Source: an uncultured OM182 clade bacterium | GTDB lineage: Bacteria > Pseudomonadota > Gammaproteobacteria > Pseudomonadales > Azotimanducaceae | Direction of reading: 5' to 3' | DNA length: 64,000 nt | Assembly: GCA_905182025.1 (NCBI GenBank) | Contig: CAJJAA010000009.1 | Location: forward strand, 1-64,000 | In this document: positions 38,504-48,122 of the stretch, one piece after another | Layout of the letters: each line of letters starts with the position of its first letter | Numbering within the stretch: the stretch's first letter is position 1 | The notes under the pieces: generated by a model | Told to the model about the DNA's origin: nothing | The model's input: the letters and a program-made list of their open reading frames with translations, nothing else | Databases searched by the model: none | Translations under genes and position numbers: made by a program

Positions 38504-39508
38504 TTAATCTAATATGCTGCCTACCTGCAGAATTTTCAAGGCCTCAGCAGTATTTGTAGTCTGAATTTGATGGATATTTTTCCAGCCCCTAAGCCAAGTA
38601 TATTGACGTTTAGCAAGCTGCCGAGTCGCAATAATGGCTCGCTCGATCATTTCATCGTAACTTAGATCGCCCGCAAGATAGCTCCAGGCTTGTCGATAAC
38701 CTACCGCCTTAATGGCGGGCAGATTAGCGGAAAGATCTCCTCTAGCACAGAGCGCCTCTACCTCAGCAAGAAAGCCGAGCTCGAGCATTTGATGAAATCT
38801 TGCAGCGATCTTTTTGTGCAGCAGCGCCCTGTCGGGCGGAATAACCGCAATTTCAACTAACCTGAAGGGACAAGCTGGCATCTCTTTTGATTGCCAGTAC
38901 GTCAGTGAGTGGCCACTAATTTGGTAGACCTCCAGCGCGCGCTGCAGCCTTTGAGGGTCATTTTCGTGAATTCGAGCAGCAGCAACAGGATCGACTTCCT
39001 CGAGTCGTTTGTGCACCGCTGGCCAACCCTGCTTTTCAGCAAACGCTGCTATCTCTCGACGAATCCCTTCATCAGCAACAGGCATCTGCGCCAAGCCATC
39101 TTTGAGCGCTTTGAAATAAAGCATCGTTCCGCCGGTCAGCAACGGAACAGCTCCCCTAGCGCGTATTTCGGCCACTTTGACAAGCGCGTCAGCTCGAAAG
39201 TCAGCTGCAGAGTAGGGTGTCGCAGGATCCCGAATGTCGAGTAGGTGATGCGGTATTTCCTGCCTAAGCGCGGCATTGGGTTTCGCTGAGCCGATATCCA
39301 AACCCTCATAAACTTGCGCAGAATCCACCGTGATAATTTCAGCCGGCACCCTTCGCGCAATTTCTATCGCCAAATCGCTTTTACCGCTAGCGGTCGGTCC
39401 CATGATGCAGACCGCCGATAATCGCTGGGATGACTCGTCAGAGTTATCGCCTAAGGTCTCCTGTCCGGTATTTGCGCCTGCGCCCTGCCCACTCACGGCT
39501 GCAGCCAA
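38504..39508 (-). CDS. miaA: tRNA dimethylallyltransferase
   Basis: 334 aa. It transfers the dimethylallyl group to A37 of tRNAs reading UNN codons. P-loop GPTASGKS at 37-44, DSAQVYEGLDIGSAKP, and GGTMLYFKAL are the family signatures. A polar N-terminal extension of about 25 residues precedes the P-loop, possibly a mis-set start. The start is 2 bp from the mutL stop. Confidence 0.94.
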   Translation of the reverse strand: MAAAVSGQGAGANTGQETLGDNSDESSQRLSAVCIMGPTASGKSDLAIEIARRVPAEIITVDSAQVYEGLDIGSAKPNAALRQEIPHHLLDIRDPATPYSAADFRADALVKVAEIRARGAVPLLTGGTMLYFKALKDGLAQMPVADEGIRREIAAFAEKQGWPAVHKRLEEVDPVAAARIHENDPQRLQRALEVYQISGHSLTYWQSKEMPACPFRLVEIAVIPPDRALLHKKIAARFHQMLELGFLAEVEALCARGDLSANLPAIKAVGYRQAWSYLAGDLSYDEMIERAIIATRQLAKRQYTWLRGWKNIHQIQTTNTAEALKILQVGSILD

Positions 39509-39510
39509 TG

Positions 39511-41370
39511 CTACTGACCCCTCATAAAAAGACTATCCAATTCACTAATGCTTTGTTGCGTCCAGGTGGGTCGACCATGGTTACATTGGCCGCTTCGCTC
39601 AGTCTCTTCCATGTCTCGCAGTAATGCATTCATCTCTGGAATAGTCAGGCGACGGTTCGCTCTGACTGATCCGTGGCAAGCCATTGTCGACAGTATTTCA
39701 TCCCGGTGTTGCATAACTCTGGCGGTTGAGCCGTATTCAATCAGATCCGACAGGACGTCACGAATAAGCGTTTCGGCGTTACTGTTACCCAACATCACAG
39801 GTATTGCTCGAACAACAATAGACTCTTCCGATACCCGCTGCAGATCGAGACCCAAATCATATAACGGTTTTTGATTGTCCTCAGCTGCTGTACATTCCTT
39901 TTCGCTCAAGGCCATGGCAAGCGGCACCAACATGGGTTGCATCTTGATGCCCTCACTGTCACTTGCTATTTTCATTCGCTCATAAGTGATTCGCTCATGG
40001 GCGGCATGCATATCAACAATAATTAAACCATGCTCGTTCTGTGCAAGAATATAAATGCCATGCAACTGTGCGATGGCGTATCCAAGCGGCGGAATATCGG
40101 CATCTGCCTCATTTTGAAAAGGATCTATCTCGCCAGATGTACTGCCACTTGACGACATCAGGCTGCCATATAGCTTGGCCTGCTCTCCAATCCGCACCCT
40201 TTCGGCTGCGTGACCTGCTGCTGAATTTCCATTGCTCGGGGCCGCACCGAACCGAATGCTTGACTGTGTTGGGTTGGCGCCAAATTGCTCGAAGCCTGAC
40301 CTGCCAGCAACATCGCTATTGCCTTGCGGGTCAACGACTCCCGCCTCAGGCCTAACCTCCGCCAATGCACGATGAATACTACGGAATAAAAAGTCATGCA
40401 CCTGTCGGCCTTCGCGAAAGCGAACCTCGTGCTTGGTTGGGTGTACATTGACATCAACAAACTTTGGATCAATCGTCAGATGCAGAACAAACGCAGGGTG
40501 CCTACCGTGGTACATGACGTCCTGATAACCTTGCTTTACAGCATGTACGACTAACTTGTCGCGAATCATCCGATCGTTGACATAGAAATATTGCTGATCG
40601 GGCTGGCTTCGAGATGCGGTTGGCAATCCTATCCAGCCTCTCAATTTAATGCCGGCTGAACCCTGCTCTGCCACCACTTCGTTTTCTAAATAGATGGAGT
40701 TCTCGAGAAAAGGCTTACCTAATACTGCTGCGACCCTGAGCGACTCGTCCTGATTACTAACAACTGGGTAATGGCGCAACTGCTTGCCATTGTGCCGAAG
40801 AACAATCGAAACATCCGGGTGACTCAAACTAACCTTACGGACAACCTCCTCAATTTTCTGAAGCTCGGTGCGTTCTGTCCTCAGGAACTTGCGTCTTGCA
40901 GGCGTGTTGAAAAATAGATCCTTCACTTCAACGCTCGTACCCTGCGGATGTGGTGCTGGGGTTATTTCTGGCTGCATGTCAGCCCCGGACACCGTAATAC
41001 TCCAACCATCCCGACCTGCCTGCGCATTACTCGTCAGCGTGAGACGCGAAACCGACGCTAAGGATGCCAATGCCTCGCCCCTAAAACCTAAGGTTGCGAT
41101 TGCCTCAAGATCATCGGCCGTCTCAATCTTGCTGGTCGCATGACGACTCAATGCAAGCGTCAAATCTTCAGCATGCACGCCATTACCGTCGTCTCGAACT
41201 CTGATGAGTCTTGTGCCACCGGCCTCCAGGTCAACCTCAATTCTGCCGGCTTTGGCATCCAAACTATTTTCCAGCAGCTCTTTGACCACTGAAGCCGGCC
41301 GCTCAACAACCTCACCGGCGGCAATCTGATTCGACAATCTCGGGCTGAGCTGATTAATTCGCTTGTTCAT
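39511..41370 (-). CDS. mutL: DNA mismatch repair protein MutL
   Basis: 619 aa. The GHKL ATPase N-terminus has ELLENSLDA at about 31-39 (catalytic Glu34), DNGxG and GFRGEAL. The C-terminal domain carries DMHAAHERITYE at 453-464, matching the DxHA-x2-E-x4-E endonuclease motif of MutL proteins in MutH-lacking bacteria, with CNHGRPT (zinc/endonuclease site) near the end. MutL links MutS recognition to strand nicking; no mutH is in the window. Confidence 0.95.
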   Translation of the reverse strand: MNKRINQLSPRLSNQIAAGEVVERPASVVKELLENSLDAKAGRIEVDLEAGGTRLIRVRDDGNGVHAEDLTLALSRHATSKIETADDLEAIATLGFRGEALASLASVSRLTLTSNAQAGRDGWSITVSGADMQPEITPAPHPQGTSVEVKDLFFNTPARRKFLRTERTELQKIEEVVRKVSLSHPDVSIVLRHNGKQLRHYPVVSNQDESLRVAAVLGKPFLENSIYLENEVVAEQGSAGIKLRGWIGLPTASRSQPDQQYFYVNDRMIRDKLVVHAVKQGYQDVMYHGRHPAFVLHLTIDPKFVDVNVHPTKHEVRFREGRQVHDFLFRSIHRALAEVRPEAGVVDPQGNSDVAGRSGFEQFGANPTQSSIRFGAAPSNGNSAAGHAAERVRIGEQAKLYGSLMSSSGSTSGEIDPFQNEADADIPPLGYAIAQLHGIYILAQNEHGLIIVDMHAAHERITYERMKIASDSEGIKMQPMLVPLAMALSEKECTAAEDNQKPLYDLGLDLQRVSEESIVVRAIPVMLGNSNAETLIRDVLSDLIEYGSTARVMQHRDEILSTMACHGSVRANRRLTIPEMNALLRDMEETERSGQCNHGRPTWTQQSISELDSLFMRGQ

Positions 41371-41496
41371 TGATATGTACTTCCTTAACCCTTTTCGTTG
41401 CCAATATGATCAAAGTGCTGTCCGCTATGTGCTGGTACTCGCATCCATAATAGCCACATCGACCTGGACCATTTCGATGACAAAAATTTAGCTACG

Positions 41497-41524
41497 ACAA
41501 TTCAATTACAACAATTCAATTACA
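41497..41524. repeat. 14-bp tandem duplication between amiB and mutL
   Basis: ACAATTCAATTACA occurs twice back to back, followed by three more bases of a third copy, in the 185-bp gap between the mutL start and the amiB stop. Confidence 0.85.
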
Positions 41525-41555
41525 ACATCGCTACTTAGTAAGAGTCTGCAGCAAC

Positions 41556-42959
41556 TTAAATTGTGGGGATTTTCAAAACCTGCCCAATTCTTATATTGGC
41601 GTTATCTAAACCATTAACACTCATAATTTTTTTTGTTGAAACTCTGTGTTTATCTGCAATACCCGAGAGTGTATCACCCCTGACAATCTTGTATGTCGCC
41701 AGCTGACTCACTCCACCTCGACGTTTCCACGCGAAATATGAACCCTCGGGAGGGTCACTTTTCATGTATTGATTAACGCCGGTGAAAATCGCCCGCGCGA
41801 TTTGATCTTGGTGCTTGGCAGATTTCAACTTTTTGGACTCAGCGGGGTTGGTGATGAAACCTGTCTCAATCAGCAGCGAAGGGATATCAGGTGATTTAAG
41901 TACAGCAAAAGCTGCTTGCTCAACGCGTGCCTTATGCAACTTGTTGATGGGCTTAATTTCTTTAAGAACATTTCTGCCCATTTCAAAACTCGCAGCGAGA
42001 CTTGCATCCATAGCAAGATCGAGCAGGACACCAGCAAGTAAATCATCCTTGTCATCCATGCTAATAATACCTGCGCCGCCAATGAGATCAGCGCGATTTT
42101 CTTTCTCAGCCACCCTCTTCGCCGCCTCGCTCGTTGCTCCCCTTTGCGATATGGCGTAGACAGATGCCCCCGATGCATGGGGAGATTTGAATGAATCCGC
42201 ATGGATTGAGAGGAACACATCAGCCCGACTCTGATAGGCAAGCTGAGTTCGTTTTTTTAAGCCAACATAGTAGTCACCGGTACGAATCAATACGACCTTG
42301 TAACCTTGCTCACGCTCAAAGTACCGCTTGAGTTTCTTCGCTATTGCCATAACAACAGTCTTCTCGTAGAGCTTGCCTGGTCCTATCGCACCAGGATCAT
42401 CGCCCCCATGTCCAGCATCAATAGCGATGACAACATCTCTCATCTGTCGCGAGATTTGATTGGCTTTTTGCACCACCGGCGCAACCTGCTGCTCCTCCGT
42501 ATATAGATCGATAACGAGGCGATCACCATATTGCAAAATGGGATTGAGAACGAAGCTGCTTGGTTTGACGCGCTTTGAAAGATCAAGCACAACCCGAAGA
42601 TCTTTGTTATCTCTAACGGCCGCGCGTAAACCAGTGATTGGCGTTCCTTTGGTTACCACGTCACTAATATCGACATTAAGGCCAGCGTCTTCAATATCAA
42701 TGACAAGCCGCCTCGGGTTTGCGAGGCTAAATATTCGGTGTTCGACAGGCTGACTTAGATCGAAAACGATTCGAGTTCGCTCAGGTGATTGACGAACACG
42801 CACGCTTTCGATCGAAGTGGGCGCGGCCGAAGCTGATGCAACGAAAAGCGACAAGCCGCCTAACGTCGTCAGAGTCACCGTCTTCAATAAAACAATGCCA
42901 ACCGCCAATTTCAAACATCTATTCTTCAATACGTTTGCTCTCATCACCCTTATCTTCAA
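41556..42959 (-). CDS. amiB: N-acetylmuramoyl-L-alanine amidase with AMIN and LysM domains (AmiB-type)
   Basis: 467 aa periplasmic enzyme cleaving the MurNAc-L-Ala bond during septum splitting. A signal sequence (about 1-46) is followed by an AMIN domain at about 48-155, which targets the septum, and the Amidase_3 domain with His184 and Glu199 (DAGHGGDDPGAIG ... YEKTV) as zinc ligands plus SIHADSF. The C-terminal LysM repeat (about 424-467) has GDTLSGIADKH. AmiC-type enzymes lack LysM, hence the AmiB call. Between mutL and tsaE, as in Pseudomonas. Confidence 0.93.
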   Translation of the reverse strand: MKIRVMRANVLKNRCLKLAVGIVLLKTVTLTTLGGLSLFVASASAAPTSIESVRVRQSPERTRIVFDLSQPVEHRIFSLANPRRLVIDIEDAGLNVDISDVVTKGTPITGLRAAVRDNKDLRVVLDLSKRVKPSSFVLNPILQYGDRLVIDLYTEEQQVAPVVQKANQISRQMRDVVIAIDAGHGGDDPGAIGPGKLYEKTVVMAIAKKLKRYFEREQGYKVVLIRTGDYYVGLKKRTQLAYQSRADVFLSIHADSFKSPHASGASVYAISQRGATSEAAKRVAEKENRADLIGGAGIISMDDKDDLLAGVLLDLAMDASLAASFEMGRNVLKEIKPINKLHKARVEQAAFAVLKSPDIPSLLIETGFITNPAESKKLKSAKHQDQIARAIFTGVNQYMKSDPPEGSYFAWKRRGGVSQLATYKIVRGDTLSGIADKHRVSTKKIMSVNGLDNANIRIGQVLKIPTI

Positions 42960-43056
42960 AGTCTTGCTTTTAAAACTATTGAACGTCGGGTTTTGAAGTT
43001 CGATTCTGATTCTAGTTTTGAGCCACGACTCATCTTAAAATTAGAACTCACAAGGG

Positions 43057-43656
43057 TTAGCAATAAGTTAACGATTGCTGCTCCGCGTCCATCAAGAGAC
43101 TATTGAGATTGCGCAGTGCTTGTCGTCCTGTTTCTGTTTTTGCCTCAAAGGTATATTGACGCGCATCGTTGTTATTCATCTTGGTCTGTTGTTCTGCTGA
43201 TAGTTGTTCTGATGATAGTTGTTCTGATAATAATTGTGCTGATGATTGTTCTAATGCCAACGGTTCTAACAATACCGGCTCGATTGATAGCAAAATATCG
43301 CAATCCGGCAGGTATCCACTACCTTTTTCAGGCCACTCAATAAGACACAATGCATTTTCATTGAAGTAGTCATCAACGCCCAAGTATTCTAACTCTTCAG
43401 GATGACCGAGTCTGTACAAATCAAAATGATAAACTTGACCCCGGCCTAATTCATAGGGCTCAACCAAGGTAAAAGTCGGACTCTTAACGGCGTCCAAAAA
43501 ACCCAAGCCTCGCATAAAGCCTCTTACAAAAGTGGTTTTACCTGCGCCCAAATCACCCTCAAGATAGATAACACCGCCAGCGCCTATCGCCGTCGCAAAC
43601 AGACCTGCGACGAACATCGTATCCTCTTCTGATGCACCGATAAGCTTAATTTCCAT
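43057..43656 (-). CDS. tsaE: tRNA threonylcarbamoyladenosine biosynthesis protein TsaE with repeat insert
   Basis: 199 aa, about 45 longer than the Escherichia coli protein. The P-loop GDLGAGKTT is at 34-42 and the FDLYRLGHPEELEYLG and LCLIEWPEKG motifs follow. TsaE is the ATPase that cycles the TsaB-TsaD complex in t6A37 formation. Residues about 131-157 come from a 15-bp tandem repeat encoding a QLSSE-like pentapeptide, unlike anything in the family, placed after IEPVLLEPLAL and before the final strands. The start overlaps the nnr stop by 11 bp. Confidence 0.93.
   Translation of the reverse strand: MEIKLIGASEEDTMFVAGLFATAIGAGGVIYLEGDLGAGKTTFVRGFMRGLGFLDAVKSPTFTLVEPYELGRGQVYHFDLYRLGHPEELEYLGVDDYFNENALCLIEWPEKGSGYLPDCDILLSIEPVLLEPLALEQSSAQLLSEQLSSEQLSAEQQTKMNNNDARQYTFEAKTETGRQALRNLNSLLMDAEQQSLTYC
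43187..43262. repeat. 15-bp tandem repeat inside tsaE
   Basis: About five units of the type TAGTTGTTCTGATGA (43201-43215, 43216-43230, 43231-43245, with degenerate flanks from 43187 and to 43262). The unit length is a multiple of three so the frame is kept. Confidence 0.85.
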
Positions 43657-45208
43657 TCACTAGCCTTCGAATTTCAGGATAAAGATCTGTCGCCATTAAG
43701 CCTCGCGGGCCCAGTCGAGTGGCGCAGGCATCCGCTGCTTTACTGTGAACGACAGCGCCTAACGTTGTTGCCTGGGTCAAACTACAGCCTTGCGCCACCA
43801 AACCACCGATGACGCCGCTGAGGACATCACCCATACCGGCAGTTGACATGCCTGGGTTGCCATAGGGGCACAAGAAGACATCATCACTATTGCAGATCAA
43901 GGTTCCTTGGCCTTTTAGCAAAATGTTTCCACCATAGATTTGCTGAATTTCCATGACCGAGCTAAACCGGTCAAATTGAACATTTGGCAGGTTAGACGAT
44001 TCATAAGTGTCATTATTCTCAACAGCGCCCTGCAATAGATGCGTCGCCTCGCCAGGATGCGGCGTCAATACCCAATGGTTGTTAACGCGCGGCACCCTCG
44101 ATAAGCGCGACAGCCAAATGAGGCCGTCAGCATCAATGACCATCGGCAAATCGGCTTGGATTGCACGGCCAAACAATTGCTCGGACCATTCACTTCGCCC
44201 CAGACCCGGGCCAATGACCATGCAACTTGCTTTATCAATTAACGTATCAAGAGCTGCAGCGTCTTTAACGCCCCGCACCATCAACTCAGGATGCATCGTT
44301 CCAAGATACGCGGCATGGGCCGGGTGCGTCGCAATTGTCACAACCCCAGCACCGGCTCTCATAGCCGCCGCGGCTGACATCAGTATTGCGCCAGACATAC
44401 CTTCATCGCCACCAATCAGCAACAGATTACCAAAGGAGTTTTTGTGGCTATTACCGCGTCGCTCGGGAAAATCTGAAAAAAGCGTCGCGTAGTTAAGCCG
44501 CACAACAGCCTTGCCGACTTTGGTGAAGATATCCTCAGGAACGCCGAGAGAGTCATACCGCATCTCACCCACATAATCTGGACCGTCGAGGGTCATCAGG
44601 CCGCGCTTCATACCGATAAAACTGACCGTCACATCCGCTCGCACCGCTACCCCAAGTACCTGTCCCGTATCAGCCGATATCCCGGAGGGTATATCGACGC
44701 TAAGCACGCGGGACGGGTGATGGTTGATCATATCTACTGCCTCCGCAAACTGCGGACGTATCTCACCGGAGGTCCCGGTTCCTAGTAGTGCATCAACAAT
44801 TACTTCGACCTCATTGAGCTTCGCTTGGCGAGGATCATCAATAAATTCGATATCTCGATGGCAGCACATCTCGTAACCTTGACGCGCATCTGGCGACAAT
44901 TTTTCAGGATTGCCTAGCTGCACAATAGTGACCTGCACGTTCTTTTCTGCCAGAAAAGCCGCAATAAAGTAACCATCTCCAGCGTTATTGCCACTGCCAC
45001 AAAAAACCGCAACGCGGGTCGTGCCTCGCCAGTGATGGAATAATGCATCAACACATGCCTGTGCGGCTCGCTTCATTAACAACAACCCAGGGAGCTGATG
45101 CTCTTCTATTGCGATTCGATCCAGTTCACGAACCTGGCCGGCCGTGTACAATGTGTTGGGTAGTTTCTGAAATTGACTGTCATGCATATTGGATTGCGCG
45201 CTACTCAA
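43646..45208 (-). CDS. nnr: Bifunctional NAD(P)H-hydrate epimerase / ADP-dependent dehydratase
   Basis: 520 aa. The N-terminal YjeF_N epimerase has GSGNNAGDGYF and SVDIPSGISADTG. The C-terminal ribokinase-like dehydratase has VIGPGLGRS and GNPGMSTAGMGDVLSG. Together they repair NADHX and NADPHX, damage products of nicotinamide cofactors. Upstream of tsaE, with an 11-bp overlap. Confidence 0.95.
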   Translation of the reverse strand: MSSAQSNMHDSQFQKLPNTLYTAGQVRELDRIAIEEHQLPGLLLMKRAAQACVDALFHHWRGTTRVAVFCGSGNNAGDGYFIAAFLAEKNVQVTIVQLGNPEKLSPDARQGYEMCCHRDIEFIDDPRQAKLNEVEVIVDALLGTGTSGEIRPQFAEAVDMINHHPSRVLSVDIPSGISADTGQVLGVAVRADVTVSFIGMKRGLMTLDGPDYVGEMRYDSLGVPEDIFTKVGKAVVRLNYATLFSDFPERRGNSHKNSFGNLLLIGGDEGMSGAILMSAAAAMRAGAGVVTIATHPAHAAYLGTMHPELMVRGVKDAAALDTLIDKASCMVIGPGLGRSEWSEQLFGRAIQADLPMVIDADGLIWLSRLSRVPRVNNHWVLTPHPGEATHLLQGAVENNDTYESSNLPNVQFDRFSSVMEIQQIYGGNILLKGQGTLICNSDDVFLCPYGNPGMSTAGMGDVLSGVIGGLVAQGCSLTQATTLGAVVHSKAADACATRLGPRGLMATDLYPEIRRLVNGN

Positions 45209-45380
45209 CTTTCATGGGCTAACGATCGGGTTGATCGTTATCATTATCTAAAAGGTTTTGTCAGATTTCAAAGGTTACATCAACCCCGATCATATTAGTT
45301 TCTACAGGAACCTACACCGTATCATCGACAGAATAACTGTCTTAACCAGCGAGCAGCTAGCGCTAAATCCCTTGAGCATT

Positions 45381-46490
45381 ATGACTGAAAAATCCACACA
45401 AACACTTCCCTATCAAGATCTGAGGGAAAAGATTGAGCTTTGGAGCCAAGATCTGGGCTTTCAGCAAGTGGGCGTTGGCGACACGGATGTCGGTGAACAC
45501 GAAGGCCATCTCAAGCGCTGGCTGGAGAAGGAGTTTCACGGTTCGATGAGTTACATGGCAGCTCATGGTGACAAACGATCTAGACCAGCAGAATTAGAGC
45601 CCGGAACGCTGCGAGTCATTTCGCTGCGAATGAATTACTTACCTGAAGGCACCGATCCGGTACGTATTCTGGACACATCGGATAAAGCCTACATCGCGCG
45701 CTACACAATGGGACGGGATTACCACAAGGTGATTCGGAAAAAGTTGGTGAAGCTTTGGAAGGAAATCGAAAAATACCTAAACACAAATGCACTACCTGAA
45801 TTCCAAGGTAGGGTATTTACCGATAGCGCCCCCGTTCTTGAAAAGGCGCTTGCCGAGAAAGCCGGGCTGGGCTGGGTCGGTAAAAATACTCTGCTGCTCA
45901 ACAGAGATGCGGGCTCTTGGTTTTTTCTCGGGGAAATTTTTACCAATATACCGCTGCCGGTTGATGAACCTTATGGTACAGATCATTGCGGCACTTGTTC
46001 GGCCTGCATCGATGTTTGTCCGACCCAAGCCATCATTGCACCCTACCAGCTTGACGCACGACGGTGTATTTCCTATCTGACGATAGAACATAAGGGCAGT
46101 ATTGATCCTGCATTGAGGAAAGGCATCGGCAATCGGATCTTCGGCTGCGATGATTGTCAGATCTACTGTCCCTGGAATAAGTTCGCCCAACCGACAAACG
46201 AGCCAGACTTCTCGCCTCGACATCATTTAGACCAAAGTGGTTTGGCAGATCTATTTAAGTGGACTGAAGCAGAATTTTTATCGAAAACGCAAGGTTCTGC
46301 CATTCGGCGAACGGGATACGAGGGTTGGTTACGTAATATCGCCGTCGCGCTGGGTAACGCTAGCTATAGTGCAGAGATCGTGTCGCTTCTGGAGCAGCGC
46401 CGGCACAGCGCGTCTGAATTAGTGCAAGAACATATTGACTGGGCACTGACGCAACAAATGCAAAAACAAACGCCAAAGCCGGTCGATTAA
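45381..46490 (+). CDS. queG: Epoxyqueuosine reductase QueG
   Basis: 369 aa from the ATG at 45381; an in-frame TTG at 45258 would add 41 residues with no family similarity and is rejected. Cobalamin- and Fe-S-dependent enzyme making queuosine in tRNA. Two 4Fe-4S clusters are seen in CGTCSACIDVCPTQAI and in CDDCQIYCPWN. The last ~80 residues are the HEAT-like part. Divergent from nnr. Confidence 0.95.
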   Translation: MTEKSTQTLPYQDLREKIELWSQDLGFQQVGVGDTDVGEHEGHLKRWLEKEFHGSMSYMAAHGDKRSRPAELEPGTLRVISLRMNYLPEGTDPVRILDTSDKAYIARYTMGRDYHKVIRKKLVKLWKEIEKYLNTNALPEFQGRVFTDSAPVLEKALAEKAGLGWVGKNTLLLNRDAGSWFFLGEIFTNIPLPVDEPYGTDHCGTCSACIDVCPTQAIIAPYQLDARRCISYLTIEHKGSIDPALRKGIGNRIFGCDDCQIYCPWNKFAQPTNEPDFSPRHHLDQSGLADLFKWTEAEFLSKTQGSAIRRTGYEGWLRNIAVALGNASYSAEIVSLLEQRRHSASELVQEHIDWALTQQMQKQTPKPVD

Positions 46491-46525
46491 CGCTTCTGAA
46501 TTAGCGCTCGTTAACGAAAGCCCGG

Positions 46526-47068
46526 CTAAAGTTTGAAAAAAGTCGATCGATAGTAGCGCAATTCCTCAATGGACTCTCTGATATCGTCAATAGCGCGGTG
46601 AGCCCCCTTCTTCGAGAAGCCTTCATATACATCTGGCCGCCAGCGTACCGCAAGTTCTTTTATGGTGCTGACGTCGATACTTCTGTAATGCAGATATTCT
46701 TCGATCTCATTCATATAGCGATGCAAGAATCGCCTATCCTGGCCAATCGTATTGCCGCAGAGTGGCGAGCAACGCGGATCAACATGCTGTTTGATGAAGT
46801 CGAGTGTCGTTCTCTCAGCCTCAGATTCACTGACGCCCTGCTCGCGTATTCTTTCCAGCAGACCCGACTCGGTATGGTGTGTCATATTCCATTCGTCCAT
46901 GCTATCAAGCAACAGTTGATCCTGGGCAACATAGACGACGGGGCCTTCCTCAATAACATTCAAAGAAGAATCCGTGATGATTGTGGCCATCTCGATGATG
47001 CGATCGACTTCCGGGTTCAGACCCGTCATTTCAAGGTCCATCCAGACCAGTTTTTCAGAATAACTCAC
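46526..47068 (-). CDS. orn: Oligoribonuclease
   Basis: 180 aa DEDDh 3'-5' exoribonuclease that hydrolyses di- to pentaribonucleotides, including pGpG from c-di-GMP. Asp11 and Glu13 lie in WMDLEMTGL and the remaining acidic and His residues are in CGNTIGQDRRFLHRY and HRAIDDIRES. Since the window also holds fimX, a c-di-GMP receptor, turnover of pGpG by Orn is relevant to that pathway. Convergent with queG. Confidence 0.96.
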   Translation of the reverse strand: MSYSEKLVWMDLEMTGLNPEVDRIIEMATIITDSSLNVIEEGPVVYVAQDQLLLDSMDEWNMTHHTESGLLERIREQGVSESEAERTTLDFIKQHVDPRCSPLCGNTIGQDRRFLHRYMNEIEEYLHYRSIDVSTIKELAVRWRPDVYEGFSKKGAHRAIDDIRESIEELRYYRSTFFKL

Positions 47069-47316
47069 AGAATTTCCAAGCGTGTTTTTATAGCGGCTAT
47101 GTTAACGAAAAAAAAAATCCCCGTCCCGTAAACTTGCATACTCATTGCATTTCTCCGTTCATCTCTCCGGGATAGACATAGGGTGCCACGTATAGAACCA
47201 CTTAAAAAACGGCGCACAGCCTATTCTTACGACCTCAACACACAAGCCGACATAAACTTCTTCTCCGCAGCGTCTTAACGTAGAATGCGGCACCATCACA
47301 GAAAGAGTACCGAACC

Positions 47317-48117
47317 GTGCTACCGCTATTGCTAGAACCTGCTTCACTGCTCGAACATCTTAGTGATGAGAACATTCTGATCATCGACCTTTGCACAACT
47401 GAATTATATAAACAGGTCCATTTGCCCGGCGCGATACACGTCACGCCTCAGGAAATTGTATCGGGTATTGGACCCGCAGTCGGTAAACTTCCGCCATTGG
47501 AGCGACTCCAAGCGCTATTCAATCGCATCGGTTATGACTCAAACAAACACATTATCGTTTATGACGACGAAGGCGGTGGCTGGGCTGGGCGTTTTATTTG
47601 GACCTTAGATGTTATTGGTCACGACAAGATGTCTTACCTAAACGGTGGTATGCACGCTTGGTTAGCCGAAAAACTTCCCGTCAACAATGAGATCCCTGAA
47701 ACAACGCCAACCCACACCACTCTTACTATAAATAGTGCCTATATCGCCACGCAACAGGACGTGTCCGACAGTTTGGATAGGCAGGACACGAACATCTGGG
47801 ATGCACGTTCGGCGCTAGAGTATTCCGGCCAGCGAAAGTCATCCGCCAGATCAGGACACATTCCAGGCGCAATTAATTTCGATTGGATGGATGTGATGGA
47901 CCCAGCTCGGGATTTTAGAATTCGGGCCGACATTAAGCAGGTGCTGGCATCGCATGGCATCACCGGCGACAAGCCGATCATTACCCATTGCCAAACGCAT
48001 CATCGCTCTGGCCTGACTTATCTCGTTGGTAAGATATTGGGCTTCAACATTCGAGCCTATGATGGTTCATGGGCAGAATGGGGCAACGATTCAACTACCC
48101 CTATTGAAACGAGTTAA
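47317..48117 (+). CDS. rhdA: Thiosulfate sulfurtransferase (RhdA-type rhodanese)
   Basis: 266 aa, GTG start. Two rhodanese domains; the active-site loop of the second is CQTHHR with the catalytic Cys225, the distinctive loop of Azotobacter vinelandii RhdA rather than the CRKGVT of mammalian-type enzymes. It transfers sulfane sulfur; a role in Fe-S or redox protection has been proposed for RhdA. Followed at once by psd, as in Pseudomonas. Confidence 0.9.
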   Translation: MLPLLLEPASLLEHLSDENILIIDLCTTELYKQVHLPGAIHVTPQEIVSGIGPAVGKLPPLERLQALFNRIGYDSNKHIIVYDDEGGGWAGRFIWTLDVIGHDKMSYLNGGMHAWLAEKLPVNNEIPETTPTHTTLTINSAYIATQQDVSDSLDRQDTNIWDARSALEYSGQRKSSARSGHIPGAINFDWMDVMDPARDFRIRADIKQVLASHGITGDKPIITHCQTHHRSGLTYLVGKILGFNIRAYDGSWAEWGNDSTTPIETS

Positions 48118-48122
48118 CGAAA

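Noticed and set aside
45258-45380. In-frame TTG extension of queG by 41 residues
   Set aside because: The extension has no family similarity, and the ATG at 45381 gives the normal QueG N-terminus.
47108-47117. Run of ten A residues near the orn start
   Set aside because: A plain homopolymer outside any gene; no phase-variable reading frame is associated.
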